Below, in pieces: positions 16,214 through 25,259 of a DNA stretch of 38,739 nucleotides. The DNA lies in assembly GCA_035946615.1 (NCBI GenBank), contig DASYZB010000022.1, forward strand, positions 1 to 38,739, in the 5' to 3' direction. The notes below the pieces were generated by a model. It was not told where the DNA came from and did no database searches. It saw nothing but the letters and a program-made list of their open reading frames with translations. This DNA is from Verrucomicrobiia bacterium (GTDB taxonomy: Bacteria; Verrucomicrobiota; Verrucomicrobiia; Limisphaerales; UBA8199). Position 1 is the first letter of the stretch; each line of letters starts with the position of its first letter. The position numbers and the translations under genes are program-made.

Positions 16214-16702
16214 TTAAGCGGCGACCGCAACCTCTCCAACCGGCTCGACAAAATGCTCGGGCGCGGGGATATGCGCCAGGTGCGGGCGCAAAATGGGAGC
16301 CGACCAGTACTCTTCAAGGCGCCTGACAATGCTAACCAGCTCGGCCTGGTCGGTAGGTTTCACAAAGTAATGGTCCACCCCAAGATGGCTCGCATGGCGC
16401 AGGTCCTCAGGGTCCAACGAGGAACTGAACACCGCCACTTTGGCCGGGCGAAGGCCCGGCTCGGAGGCGAGCCAATCAAGGACCTCGAAACCGCTCATCG
16501 CGGGCATCTTGAGGTCCAACAGGAGCAAAGCCGGCCAATCGCATTCGCGACGGGCTTTCTCGTGCAAGGATTGGATAACCTCGAAGCCGTTGCGGGCCCA
16601 GTCCAGGTGGACCTGTGCGCCCGCTCTCTTAAAGGCCCGTCGAAGCAGGAGTTGATCGGCTTCGTCATCCTCAGCCACAAGAATAGAAGGGGTAGCTTTC
16701 AT
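16214..16702 (-). CDS. CheY-like response regulator, Rcp1 type
   Basis: 162 residues, a single receiver domain with no output domain. Acidic pocket at 12-13 (AEDDEAD), phosphoacceptor Asp63 in LLLDLKMPAMSG, Ser93 in VAVFSSS, Lys115 in YFVKPTD. The SLDPEDLRHASHLGVDHYFVK region and the long alpha-1 loop match the Rcp1 group that serves phytochrome-like and PAS histidine kinases lacking a fused receiver. The kinase at 10470-11687 is of a matching type, but 4.5 kb away, so pairing is only a suggestion. A tail of ~30 residues after the domain is Pro/Val-rich. It starts at ATG 16702 and is 93 bp from the MFS gene on the same strand. Confidence 0.92.
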   Translation of the reverse strand: MKATPSILVAEDDEADQLLLRRAFKRAGAQVHLDWARNGFEVIQSLHEKARRECDWPALLLLDLKMPAMSGFEVLDWLASEPGLRPAKVAVFSSSLDPEDLRHASHLGVDHYFVKPTDQAELVSIVRRLEEYWSAPILRPHLAHIPAPEHFVEPVGEVAVAA

Positions 16703-16795
16703 GGCACAGTCTGGTTTAGAACTAGCGCCCAGTTTAATGAGATGAAAAAGGGATTTAAATGGGGTACGAACCCCACAAATTGCGCCGCCCTCGCG

Positions 16796-18115
16796 TTATC
16801 TGCGGTCATTTATCAATACGTCGCGGGGGGCAAAAACCAGGGCAGCGATAACTAAAAGCATGCCGGACGCCAGGTACACCACCGAGCAGAGAGAGATCGA
16901 CCAGCCCATGTTTTCCATTTCCGTTCGATAAGGGCCGTGAAGGCTCACCCAACCGACCAGCACAGGGCCCAAAGCCCCGCCACCCCAACCGACGGTGTTC
17001 ATGATGCCGGCGGCGGTGCCGCGGGCCCGGGGCCCGACCACGTCAAAAAGCGAAGCGAAAATGTTCGAGTCATAAAACCCTTTGCAGAGGCCAAACAGGG
17101 TCATCGCCGCCAGCAACACCTTGGGGCTGGTGGTCCATCCCACCAGAAAAACCCAAATCGCCCCGGCCAGAAGTCCAAGTGCCTGGACCAGGATGCGCCC
17201 GCCGCTGGTCCGCCGCGCCCAGCGATCAGCCAGCCATCCGCCAAAGGGCACACTCACGGCGCTGGCCAGGTGGATAAAGGCGCTCCCAGAAAGCCCGGCC
17301 GAGGTGAGCGTGAAGTGGAACTTTTCGACCAGGAACGTGGGAGTCCAGGTAAGGAAAATGGCTGCAACAAAATTAGCCCCAAGGAACGCCGCCAGCAGCA
17401 GCAAAGCAGTGGGCTTGCGAAAGACAAGCGCTCCAATTTCCTTCAATCGGAGAGGGAGAAGCGCCGCGTCTCTCGCAGTGTCAGGGGCTTCATCATGTTC
17501 GGCCTCACCGCGGCAGGGTTCTCGCAAAAAGCGCCACAAGAGCAGCGCCAGCATCATGCCGGCAGCGCCGAAGAAATAAAACCCGGCGCGCCACCCAAAG
17601 CGCACGGCGAACCACGCCCCCAGCCAGCCCCCGGCGACCGTGCCGATATAAACCCCAGAATTATGGATTCCCAAAGCGCGGGAACGGGTGCGGCCATGAT
17701 AATCGCTGAGCAGGGAGGTGGATGCCGGAAAATAAAAGGTTTCCCCCAACCCCTCGCACGCGCGCACGCCAATGAACTGCCCGAGGGTCGCGCAACGGCC
17801 AGTCAACATGGTGATGAAACTCCAGAAAAGGCAGCCGCCCAAAATTACGTCCTTACGCCGCAACCGGTCTCCGATGAACCCGGCCAGCGGGGCGCCAGCG
17901 GCGTAGAGCCACATAAAAGCCGAGCCGATGAGGCCCAACTGCACCAGGTTAAATCCAAACTCCTCTCGTAACTTGGGAAACACGGAGAAAATGGTCTGGC
18001 GATCGGCGTAGTTGGAGAAGCAAATAAACCACAGCATCAACAAGGCCCACCATTTGTAACCGGTGGCCAAACGCGGTGCCGCGTGGATTTGCACGTCGCG
18101 CGCCGGAGGAGTCAT
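16796..18115 (-). CDS. MFS transporter, anion:cation symporter-like (hexuronate/glucarate type)
   Basis: 439 residues and twelve predicted helices in two halves with a central loop near residue 210-230. The motif after helix 2 is GFIGDRLRRKDVILGG, the MFS signature A, and FSNYADRQTIFSVFP near the N-terminus is typical of the ACS family that takes up sugar acids with protons. A second copy, GGWLADRWARRTSGG, follows helix 8. It is divergent from the secreted xylose-isomerase-like protein across 84 bp, so the pair may share a promoter and act on the same carbohydrate. Substrate is not determined by sequence alone. Confidence 0.85.
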   Translation of the reverse strand: MTPPARDVQIHAAPRLATGYKWWALLMLWFICFSNYADRQTIFSVFPKLREEFGFNLVQLGLIGSAFMWLYAAGAPLAGFIGDRLRRKDVILGGCLFWSFITMLTGRCATLGQFIGVRACEGLGETFYFPASTSLLSDYHGRTRSRALGIHNSGVYIGTVAGGWLGAWFAVRFGWRAGFYFFGAAGMMLALLLWRFLREPCRGEAEHDEAPDTARDAALLPLRLKEIGALVFRKPTALLLLAAFLGANFVAAIFLTWTPTFLVEKFHFTLTSAGLSGSAFIHLASAVSVPFGGWLADRWARRTSGGRILVQALGLLAGAIWVFLVGWTTSPKVLLAAMTLFGLCKGFYDSNIFASLFDVVGPRARGTAAGIMNTVGWGGGALGPVLVGWVSLHGPYRTEMENMGWSISLCSVVYLASGMLLVIAALVFAPRDVLINDRR

Positions 18116-18199
18116 GGCAGCGGTATATCAGGTTGATAACGTGAATACAAAGCTTGTCTTTCCCAGCCAGCCTGCGTAGAAAACAGAAACGACGATTCT

Positions 18200-19090
18200 A
18201 TGAACATATCCCTCAAATCCACCTGCGCTCTCAGTGTCTGCCTGGCGGCTGGCGCCCTGGCGCCCGCCTCTGCTTTGCGCGCTGAAAACGCAATTCCTGA
18301 CGAATCCAAGACCGGCGGCTATTTCATTGGCTGCCAGGCCTACACTTTCAATCACTTCACCCTCTTCGAGGCCATCGAGAAGACGGCACAAACGGGCGGC
18401 AAGGTGATCGAGTTTTATCCGGGGCAGAAGCTCAGCAAAGAGGAGCCCACCGTAAGCTGGGACCATAATGCCTCGCCTGAGACAATCCAGAAGGTTAAGG
18501 ACCAACTCGCAAAGTATCACCTCAAAGCGGTGAATTACGGCGTTGTTGAAATCCCGCGCGACGAGGCGCAAGCGCGCAAGATTTTTGAATTTGCGCACAA
18601 GATGGGCCTCCGCGCCGTCACCACCGAGTCTGTGGATGCGATCGACACCATCGAAAAACTGGTGAAGGAATACGATATTATGGTGGGCTTTCACGATCAC
18701 CCCAAACGGCCCAACGACCCCAACTACCGCATGTGGGACCCGAATTATATTTTGTCGATCGTCAAGGACCGGGACCCGCGCATCGGGTCCTGTGCCGACA
18801 CCGGCCACTGGGTGCGCTCGAACTTGAAGCCAGTGGATTGCCTGCGCATTCTCAAAGGGCGCATTATCAGCAGCCATCTCAAGGACCTCAACGAGATGGG
18901 TCCCGGCGCCCACGACGTGCCCTACGGCACCGGCGTCTCGGACATACCCGGCATCTTGCAAGAGCTAAGGGCCCAGGGGTTCACCGGCAATATCTCCATC
19001 GAGTACGAGTATCACTGGGAGAACTCGTCGCCTGAGGTGGCCCAGTGCATTGGCTTTGTTCGCGGGTATGGGATGGCGAAGGGGTGGTGA
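18200..19090 (+). CDS. Exported sugar phosphate isomerase/epimerase-like TIM barrel
   Basis: 296 residues. An Ala-rich signal peptide (CALSVCLAAGALAPASALRA) is followed by a xylose-isomerase-like (AP endonuclease 2) barrel: GGYFIGCQAYTFN, KVIEFYPGQK, AVTTESVDAIDTIEK, FHDHP, SCADTGHW, ISSHLKDLNEMG, ISIEYEYHWENSS. The Glu, Asp, His and Glu residues in TTES, CADTGH, SSH and IEYEY sit where the family binds a divalent metal. Related verrucomicrobial and planctomycetal proteins are common, many are exported, and few have a known substrate; 3-keto-sugar hydrolysis or epimerisation are frequent proposals. The MFS transporter facing it may take up the product. Confidence 0.87.
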   Translation: MNISLKSTCALSVCLAAGALAPASALRAENAIPDESKTGGYFIGCQAYTFNHFTLFEAIEKTAQTGGKVIEFYPGQKLSKEEPTVSWDHNASPETIQKVKDQLAKYHLKAVNYGVVEIPRDEAQARKIFEFAHKMGLRAVTTESVDAIDTIEKLVKEYDIMVGFHDHPKRPNDPNYRMWDPNYILSIVKDRDPRIGSCADTGHWVRSNLKPVDCLRILKGRIISSHLKDLNEMGPGAHDVPYGTGVSDIPGILQELRAQGFTGNISIEYEYHWENSSPEVAQCIGFVRGYGMAKGW

Positions 19091-19163
19091 CCGCGGTTGG
19101 CCCCAGAGGGCAGCCGGACAGGCCGAAGTGGAGTCAAATGTGGAAAATTACCGGCAGGAGTAA

Positions 19164-20180
19164 ATGGCACATTTCTTTGATCCAGTTTCCAATGCGCCGG
19201 TATCCACCTTCAAGATTCCCACCGCCGGCATGTTTCAGATTGGCCTATGGGGTGGAGGACCGCCCGGCCCCCTGTGGAATGGGCGCATCGGCACTGGCAG
19301 ATTGGACGTCACTTCCCTTTACGTCGATGGCTGGACTGACCCGGTCACTGGGTTCAATCCGTTCGTCAACGACCCAGCAATAATTGGAGACTACCAAATC
19401 AGCTCGGACCGCAGGTTGCTTACCATCAGTGCCGAGCGGTTGAGGAGTTCCAGGTTGTATGGGCTTTATTATGGGTCGCCCTACGCTGAGCCTGTCAACC
19501 TGGTCCGAGTCCCGGTTCGCGGTCTGCCCAAAGTCCTCGCCTCGAATGAAGCCAATGCAAGAGCTTTGATAATCAAGTCTTTAATTAAATTTGGAATTTC
19601 CAACCGGTTTCTTCGGGTAGGGATTTTAAGTGTGGTTTCTACCGAAGGGGGGTTTCGTCCAAGAAATGAATATAGCTATAGAAATACCCCCAATCCACGG
19701 CTGCGCGCTCTATTTGGGGCAAGGCTCCCCGCTTCTGAAGCGGCTCTTGATGCTTTAAAGCGCGATGATGTCGCCTTCTACGAAGCTATCTACGGCGGTA
19801 AAAACGGGAATACGCAATACGGGGACGGTTATAAATACCGCGGGCGCGGGTTTAATGGGATAACTTATAAATCACTTTATGAAAGGTATTCCAAACTGAC
19901 CGGAGTTGATTTGGTTGAAGACCCGGATAAACTGAACGAACCCGCTGTAGCCGCCGATTGTCTCGCTGCTTACTTTGTTGACACTCTTAAAGCAGGAAGA
20001 AACGTTTGTAAGACCAGATACGGAATCTTTCCTGAAGAGGTTGATGACCTTTCAACAGCCACTAAAATTGCATTTTCATGCAATGCGGGGTGGGGTTACG
20101 CCTGGTGGAACAACAAGATTCTTAACGAGGAGAATAATAAGCAATTAAAAGCCGCATTAAACTTCGATAAATTCGTCTGA
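19164..20180 (+). CDS. GH19 chitinase/endolysin-like protein with an unknown N-terminal module
   Basis: 338 residues, ATG at 19164 with AGGAG 3 bp upstream, no signal peptide. Residues 1-~120 are beta-rich (FKIPTAGMFQIGLWGGGPPG, RLDVTSLYVDGW) and not recognised. Residues ~125-338 resemble GH19 lysozyme-like hydrolases and phage endolysins: VGILSVVSTEGGF with Glu161 as likely acid, then GDGYKYRGRGFNGITYKSLY (220-239), the YRGRG signature, and VDLVEDPDKLNEP, typical of peptidoglycan-degrading members. The target would be peptidoglycan or chitin. GC drops from 39/60 at 19261-19320 to 21/60 at 19561-19620, close to the domain boundary, so the catalytic half looks acquired. Without a signal peptide, release would need lysis or a dedicated secretion path. 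Confidence 0.72.
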   Translation: MAHFFDPVSNAPVSTFKIPTAGMFQIGLWGGGPPGPLWNGRIGTGRLDVTSLYVDGWTDPVTGFNPFVNDPAIIGDYQISSDRRLLTISAERLRSSRLYGLYYGSPYAEPVNLVRVPVRGLPKVLASNEANARALIIKSLIKFGISNRFLRVGILSVVSTEGGFRPRNEYSYRNTPNPRLRALFGARLPASEAALDALKRDDVAFYEAIYGGKNGNTQYGDGYKYRGRGFNGITYKSLYERYSKLTGVDLVEDPDKLNEPAVAADCLAAYFVDTLKAGRNVCKTRYGIFPEEVDDLSTATKIAFSCNAGWGYAWWNNKILNEENNKQLKAALNFDKFV

Positions 20181-20250
20181 TGGCTTTGCCCTAAATTACA
20201 AAAGGCAATAGTCCCGAATAATTGAGCTGGATGTCATAGGCCGCCCGGAG

Positions 20251-22869
20251 TTATGGCCCTTTCCCGGCCATTTGGCCGCGGGTGACGCCGAGCTGGTTGA
20301 ATAATTTGAGTTCGCGCCAGAGCTGGCTGCCTGTGATTTCGCCCTCGATCAATTGGCGGTACTTGCCGATGGTTTGCGTCACCTGGAGCGGTGTTTCATT
20401 GAGAAATTCCATGCGGAAATGCCGCACACCGAGTTCCCGCATCCGCGTGACGTATTCGGCGCCGGTTTGGGCCATGGAATTGAATACTGTATTGCGGCAG
20501 CCTGCATCGGCCTTAATGGGATGCTCGGTCCCCGCGCGGTCACGCAGTTTTACGTCATGCCGATCACAGGGCCGTCCGCAATTGGTAAAATCCGTTCCTT
20601 TGGAAAGGAAGGCGCAAAAGACGCAATGCTCCATGTGAAACATGGGGATATGCTGGTGAATGGTGACCTCGAACCATTCGGGTGGCGCGGCTCGCAGCAG
20701 GGCCTCCAACTGCGTGAAGTTCAAATCGTAAGAGGGCGTGAGCCGTTCAAGGCCGAACTTGCTTTTGAAGTAATCGGCAGCAAGAGAGTTGGCGACATTA
20801 AACGAATAATCCCCTATGCGCCGGTCGCTCTTGAAGAAACTAAGATGATCATAATTGCGCAGCAGGTAACCGTCCGCTTCGCACGAGCGGACTTGCTTGA
20901 GAACCCACTCCTCGCCCGACTTGAAAATGCGCGGTGGCGCAACCCAAATCGTCGAGTGCGGAGAGCGGTTTGGCGCGCAGCGGAAAAGTAGCACGGCTTC
21001 ACGATATTTCTTCGGGTCCTCGAACTCGCAATAAACGGTTTCGATGCCGCAACCAAGCGCCGCATCCAACTGGGAAAGGTTCCGAACCAAAACAATCAAC
21101 TGCGCGCCACTGCCTCGTTCTGGCTCCCGAAAGCCCTGGAAAATCGAGAACGAGGAGGAGGGCGACAATCCATTGGTAAAACGTGCTTTCAAACTCCATC
21201 GCAATGGTTGCGCTCGCAAAGCCGACAGCCGCTCGACCATCTCGCGCCGCAAGCGGTTAAGCTCGCTTAGCGGAACGAGCGCCGGGCCTTCGAGCAGGTT
21301 TTGCAGCGCCCCCAATTCAAAGGGAGTGCCTCCCAACCGGCCCAGTTGCGCGCTGAACCGTTCGGTTGTGAGGGGCTGTTGCTCTGCCTTGACTAACGGC
21401 ATCTGCGATTCCATGCGCGCCACGTGCCCCAATTCATCCCGCACAATCAAAATCAGCGGTTCGCCAATTTTGCCATAGACTTGAATCGAAACGGGTCGCG
21501 CGAACTTTGGTGTTTTTCCTTCAAAACTTTGCCGAAGGCTGCGTTCTAGCGCAGGGTCGCTGGTCTTCCACAATTTATCCCCAGGCTGGACCCGCGCGAA
21601 ATTAATGTCGCCCCGCCCGAACGTGAGGGAGGCCATCGGCGCGCCGGAAGCGCCATTCCGCGCCTTTACACCATAGACGCGCCCGCCTTCTTCAGCGTGC
21701 TCAGGTTTGCCCGCGTCGAAGACAACGCCGTCGCCGGGTTTGAGAGGTCCTTCCAGCCGGACTAGGACGGTCTCGTTATGGACATCGAGGACTTGGCCCA
21801 GGTAAACTCCGCGCTTTTTGCCGAAGCGTCCATGGACGAGTTGCTGGTTATTGATTCCGCCGAACCAGCCGGTATAAAGGCCGCGCGAGAAGGCCATCTC
21901 CATCTTGTAACGGCGGCTCGAATTCCGCGCGTTGGTTCCTGAGTCGCTGGTGGCCGTCTTCTCGCACAATTGATCCAATGCCTCGCGGTATATTCGGGTA
22001 ATGTTGGCTACATATTCCGGGCTCTTCAGCCGGCCCTCGATTTTCAGCGAGGCGACACCAAGGCGGGCCAGTTCCGGGAGAAGTTCGAGTCCCGCAAGGT
22101 CCTGCGGACTGAGGAGATATTTCCGGTCTCCCAGCGCAACCGGTTTGCCATCGGCGATTAACTCGTAAGGCATCCGGCAGGCCTGGGCGCATTCGCCGCG
22201 GTTGGCTGAACGCCCGCCCAACGCCTCGCTGGTGAGGCATTGCCCCGAGTAAGCGACGCAGAGTGCTCCGTGAACGAACACCTCGATGGGGAGGGCGCTT
22301 TCGTTAGGCACAGCCAATGCCGCACCCGTTAGCTGCGCGATCTCTTTCAGCGAACATTCCCGGGCCAGGACGACGAGGTTGCACCCGAGCTGGCGGGCAA
22401 ACTCGATGCCGGCAGCGCTGGTGACGGTCATCTGGGTCGAGACGTGAATGGGGAAATCGGATGAAAGGGCGCGCATCAATCGGCAGATTCCAACATCCTG
22501 CACGATAGCAGCATCCGCCCCAGCCGCGATGATCGAGCGCGCATACTGTTCGGCAACGGCCATTTCGTTCTCGAACACGAGCGTGTTGAATGTGACGTAG
22601 CCCTTGACGCCACGCTGATGCAGGAATTCCATGAGCTTGGGCAGGTCTGCTTCGGTAAAATTGGCCGCCCGCATCCGGGCATTGAACCTCTCGAGGCCGA
22701 AGTAGATGGCGTCGGCGCCGTTTTCAACGGCAGCCCGGGCGCATTCCCAGTCGCCGGCAGGGGCCAGCAACTCGGGAAGGCGCAACCCTTTGGGGCAGCC
22801 TTGGCCCGGGCTGCACTCCGGGCCGGGGCTGCCCTGCCCTGCTAAAACATCGGTGACATCACTGCTCAT
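20251..22869 (-). CDS. Peptidase U32 family protein with two U32-like barrels (RlhA/YdcP type, 872 aa)
   Basis: The first barrel starts at LPELLAPAGDWECARAAVEN, with GADAIYFGLERFNARM, HVSTQMTVTSAAG, then a Cys cluster CVAYSGQCLTSEALGGRSAN..GECAQAC (four Cys, iron-sulfur ligands in this family) and LKIEGRLKSPEYV. A central region (~340-560) follows, as in the DUF3656-containing U32 proteins. The C-terminal ~250 residues hold a second U32-like barrel: GDYSFNVANSLAADYF, LTPSYDLNFTQLEAL, and a second Cys group HCVFCAFLSKGTDFTNCGRPC. E. coli relatives of the first part hydroxylate C2501 of 23S rRNA (RlhA) or act in ubiquinone hydroxylation. An RNA or cofactor hydroxylase is more likely than a protease. 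Starts at ATG 22869, 216 bp after ispD. Confidence 0.85.
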   Translation of the reverse strand: MSSDVTDVLAGQGSPGPECSPGQGCPKGLRLPELLAPAGDWECARAAVENGADAIYFGLERFNARMRAANFTEADLPKLMEFLHQRGVKGYVTFNTLVFENEMAVAEQYARSIIAAGADAAIVQDVGICRLMRALSSDFPIHVSTQMTVTSAAGIEFARQLGCNLVVLARECSLKEIAQLTGAALAVPNESALPIEVFVHGALCVAYSGQCLTSEALGGRSANRGECAQACRMPYELIADGKPVALGDRKYLLSPQDLAGLELLPELARLGVASLKIEGRLKSPEYVANITRIYREALDQLCEKTATSDSGTNARNSSRRYKMEMAFSRGLYTGWFGGINNQQLVHGRFGKKRGVYLGQVLDVHNETVLVRLEGPLKPGDGVVFDAGKPEHAEEGGRVYGVKARNGASGAPMASLTFGRGDINFARVQPGDKLWKTSDPALERSLRQSFEGKTPKFARPVSIQVYGKIGEPLILIVRDELGHVARMESQMPLVKAEQQPLTTERFSAQLGRLGGTPFELGALQNLLEGPALVPLSELNRLRREMVERLSALRAQPLRWSLKARFTNGLSPSSSFSIFQGFREPERGSGAQLIVLVRNLSQLDAALGCGIETVYCEFEDPKKYREAVLLFRCAPNRSPHSTIWVAPPRIFKSGEEWVLKQVRSCEADGYLLRNYDHLSFFKSDRRIGDYSFNVANSLAADYFKSKFGLERLTPSYDLNFTQLEALLRAAPPEWFEVTIHQHIPMFHMEHCVFCAFLSKGTDFTNCGRPCDRHDVKLRDRAGTEHPIKADAGCRNTVFNSMAQTGAEYVTRMRELGVRHFRMEFLNETPLQVTQTIGKYRQLIEGEITGSQLWRELKLFNQLGVTRGQMAGKGP

Positions 22870-23034
22870 CAGCGAACCACAATCTATCCTCTACAGGAGG
22901 GCGGGACAAAGGGTATTTGGGACCCGCGAACCCGAGTTGGTGAGGGGTGGTTATCCTTCCGTTATCACCTTACCCTGCCGCTCAAATGCCGGTTGAAATG
23001 TGAATGCAATCTTGGGCGCAAGGTCAGACCCAAA

Positions 23035-23070
23035 GCGCCAGGACTGGCATAGTCCAAGACGCTTGGCGCG
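23035..23070 (-). other. Nested hairpin downstream of ispD
   Basis: GCGCCA..TGGCGC encloses GGACT..AGTCC. The position is just past the ispD stop on the coding strand. There is no T-run, so it is either a non-canonical terminator or an mRNA end structure. Confidence 0.3.
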
Positions 23071-23085
23071 GACCCGGCCAGCCGG

Positions 23086-23772
23086 CTAAGGTTGCAACCG
23101 CTTCAGCAGCAGCTCCACATAATCCAAATCCTCGGGCCGCGTGACTTTGGGATTGGGTAGGACGCTGGGGACCAGCAGGACCGGTTGGCCGATCAACTCA
23201 CATGCTGCGGTGTCGTCGGTGACCAGAATTCCCCGGTTCCGTACTTCCTCTAATGCGCGGCGGATTATGTCCACGCGAAAGGTTTGAGGGGTTTGCACAG
23301 CCCACAAACGGGAGCGATCGAGCGTGCGTTGGACCAACTTGCCATCATTGGATTCTTTAATGGTGTCGGTAATGGACTGAGCGGCTACAGCCGCCCCGCC
23401 TTGCTGGGCTGCCTGAACCGTCGCGGCAATGAGCGCTTCGGTTATACATGGCCGGGCGGCGTCCTGGATAGCCACGATTTCCGCTCGAGGATTTAATCCG
23501 GCCAAACCGTTCCAAACGGAGTCCTGCCGCTCCGGCCCACCCCTCACGAGCCGAAATGGTTTCTTGCAATCCAACTGACGAGCCAGCTCGGTAAAGGCGT
23601 TGTCCATTCCCTGGCGGATGACCAGGACGATTTCATCAATGCACTGGCTTCGATCAAAACGGCGCCAGGTATGCGCCACGACGGGCAGGCCGTTGATTTC
23701 GAGGAAAATCTTGTCCACATTCGGCCCCATCCGCATCCCCTTGCCTGCGGCTACAATGATAGTGGAGGTCAT
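23086..23772 (-). CDS. ispD: 2-C-methyl-D-erythritol 4-phosphate cytidylyltransferase
   Basis: 228 residues, the usual length. The N-terminal nucleotide-binding loop is TIIVAAGKGMRMGPNVDKIF, with the Lys expected after the Gly-rich segment, followed by INGLPVVAHTW. Later motifs are VRGGPERQDSVWNGL, IQDAARPCI, and the C-terminal TDDTAACELIG and VTRPEDLDYVE, all standard for IspD. It makes CDP-methylerythritol in the non-mevalonate isoprenoid pathway. It begins 2 bp after pncB, so it is the last gene of the salvage operon, with which it has no obvious metabolic link. No ispF is next to it. Confidence 0.95.
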   Translation of the reverse strand: MTSTIIVAAGKGMRMGPNVDKIFLEINGLPVVAHTWRRFDRSQCIDEIVLVIRQGMDNAFTELARQLDCKKPFRLVRGGPERQDSVWNGLAGLNPRAEIVAIQDAARPCITEALIAATVQAAQQGGAAVAAQSITDTIKESNDGKLVQRTLDRSRLWAVQTPQTFRVDIIRRALEEVRNRGILVTDDTAACELIGQPVLLVPSVLPNPKVTRPEDLDYVELLLKRLQP

Positions 23773-23774
23773 GT

Positions 23775-25259
23775 TTATGATTCGGTTTCGCCCCGGGCCC
23801 GCAGGACCAGCCTGGTTTTGAGCTCATGCAGGCTTAACTCGAGTCCAGCCGGATATTGATGCGGGTTAACCAAACGTTTGATGCCAGCGTGCAGTTTGCT
23901 CAGTTGCTGTTGCACCCGCGCGCGCGTCTGCTCCAAGCCGGGAAACGCATAAACCAGATTGCCACCTCGAAAGATCGGCGCCAGCAAATCTTCACTGGAG
24001 GTCTCGGGCGCGAAATGTTTGCGGCGGGTCGGGTCGAGCGGATCGACGATGGTAAAGTTGGAAGGCAACCGGCTGCTGAGGTCATAAATGGCGTCTCCGG
24101 CAAATCCCTGGTCAGTGAGAAAGCGGCGGACCTGAAGGATACCGGGGTTGGTGATTTTGGCGGCCTGCTCCGAGAGTTTGACTTTGGGTTCCCAGGCAGC
24201 GCCCGGCTTGCGGATGGCAGAGAGTTTGTACACACCGCCCAGGGCCGGTTGCTCGTAGGCGGTCACCAGGCGGGTGCCGACTCCCCAAAGGGTAATGGCC
24301 GCGTCTTGGTCCTTCAGGCTGTATATGATGTGCTCGTCCAGGTCGTTGCTGCCAAGGATGGCCGTCTTGGTGAATCCCGCCTCATCCAGGATTTTGCGCG
24401 CTTCGATGCTTAGAAAGGCCAAATCGCCCGAGTCCAACCGAATTCCAAGCAAGTCGTGGCCCTGGCTGCGCAATTCTTTGCCCACTGCCACGGCGTGACG
24501 CACCCCTTCCAGCGAGTCGTAGGTGTCCACCAGGAGAATGCAATTGTTCGGCATGGCCCGGGCATAGGCCGTGAAGGCTTCGCGCTCGTCGCCAAAAGCC
24601 ATCACCCAACTGTGCGCGTGCGTGCCGGAGACCGGTATCCCATACATCTTGCCAGCGAGCAAATTTGACGTGCCCGCGCATCCACCGATGTACGCAGCGC
24701 GGCTGGCGGTCAGCCCCCCATTCGGGCCCTGGGCACGGCGCAAACCAAATTCGATAACCGGCTCGCCCCGCGCGGCGAGACAAATCCGGGCGGCCTTGGT
24801 GGCAATCAGCGATTCAAAATTTAAAAAATTCAGCAGCGCCGTCTCGACGACCTGGGCCTGGAGGATCGGCCCCGTCACACGCAACAGCGGTTCCTGCGGA
24901 AAAACAATCGTCCCCTCCAGCACCGCATCCACGTCGCAGGTAAAGCGCAGCTTGGCGAGATACTCCAAAAAGCCGCGCTCGAACAAGGGCTTGCCGTCAT
25001 GGCCCAAGAGTGTGCCCAGGTAAGCCACGTCTGCGGGTTCGAAATGAAAGGAGCGCAGGAATTCCACAGCCGCAGCCAAACCGCACGCGATGGTGAACCC
25101 GCCGTGGAAAGGCGCCTCGCGGAAGGACAGATGGAATGCCGCCTCGACCTCCGTAAGACCTGCCTTCCAATAACCACAGGCCATCGTAATCTCATAGAGA
25201 TCGGTCAGGAGCGCTGAGCATCCCGGCCCGAAGCGAGTTGTATTTGCGTGGTCGCTCAT
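23775..25259 (-). CDS. pncB: Nicotinate phosphoribosyltransferase
   Basis: 494 residues. N-terminus LLTDLYEITMACGYWKAG, then GGFTIACGLAAAVEFLRSF, INFxSLIA-like LNFESLIATKAARI, AQGPNGGLTASRAAYIGG, GIPVSGTHAHSWVMAFGDER with the catalytic His region, and LGIRLDSGDLAFLS, the phosphate-binding signature. It condenses nicotinate with PRPP, using ATP, to nicotinate mononucleotide in NAD salvage. Its ATG overlaps the rbsK stop (ATGA, 25256-25259), so translation is coupled. Adjacent ribokinase and nucleoside hydrolase would provide ribose phosphate and free base, making a compact salvage unit. Confidence 0.96.
   Translation of the reverse strand: MSDHANTTRFGPGCSALLTDLYEITMACGYWKAGLTEVEAAFHLSFREAPFHGGFTIACGLAAAVEFLRSFHFEPADVAYLGTLLGHDGKPLFERGFLEYLAKLRFTCDVDAVLEGTIVFPQEPLLRVTGPILQAQVVETALLNFLNFESLIATKAARICLAARGEPVIEFGLRRAQGPNGGLTASRAAYIGGCAGTSNLLAGKMYGIPVSGTHAHSWVMAFGDEREAFTAYARAMPNNCILLVDTYDSLEGVRHAVAVGKELRSQGHDLLGIRLDSGDLAFLSIEARKILDEAGFTKTAILGSNDLDEHIIYSLKDQDAAITLWGVGTRLVTAYEQPALGGVYKLSAIRKPGAAWEPKVKLSEQAAKITNPGILQVRRFLTDQGFAGDAIYDLSSRLPSNFTIVDPLDPTRRKHFAPETSSEDLLAPIFRGGNLVYAFPGLEQTRARVQQQLSKLHAGIKRLVNPHQYPAGLELSLHELKTRLVLRARGETES

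Noticed and set aside
16937-17971. 344-codon plus-strand frame opposite the MFS gene
   Set aside because: Antisense shadow with Gln/Pro/Lys-rich composition; the MFS protein on the other strand is unmistakable.
18128-18961. 277-codon minus-strand frame opposite the isomerase-like gene
   Set aside because: Shadow frame: the TIM-barrel protein with signal peptide on the plus strand explains the region.
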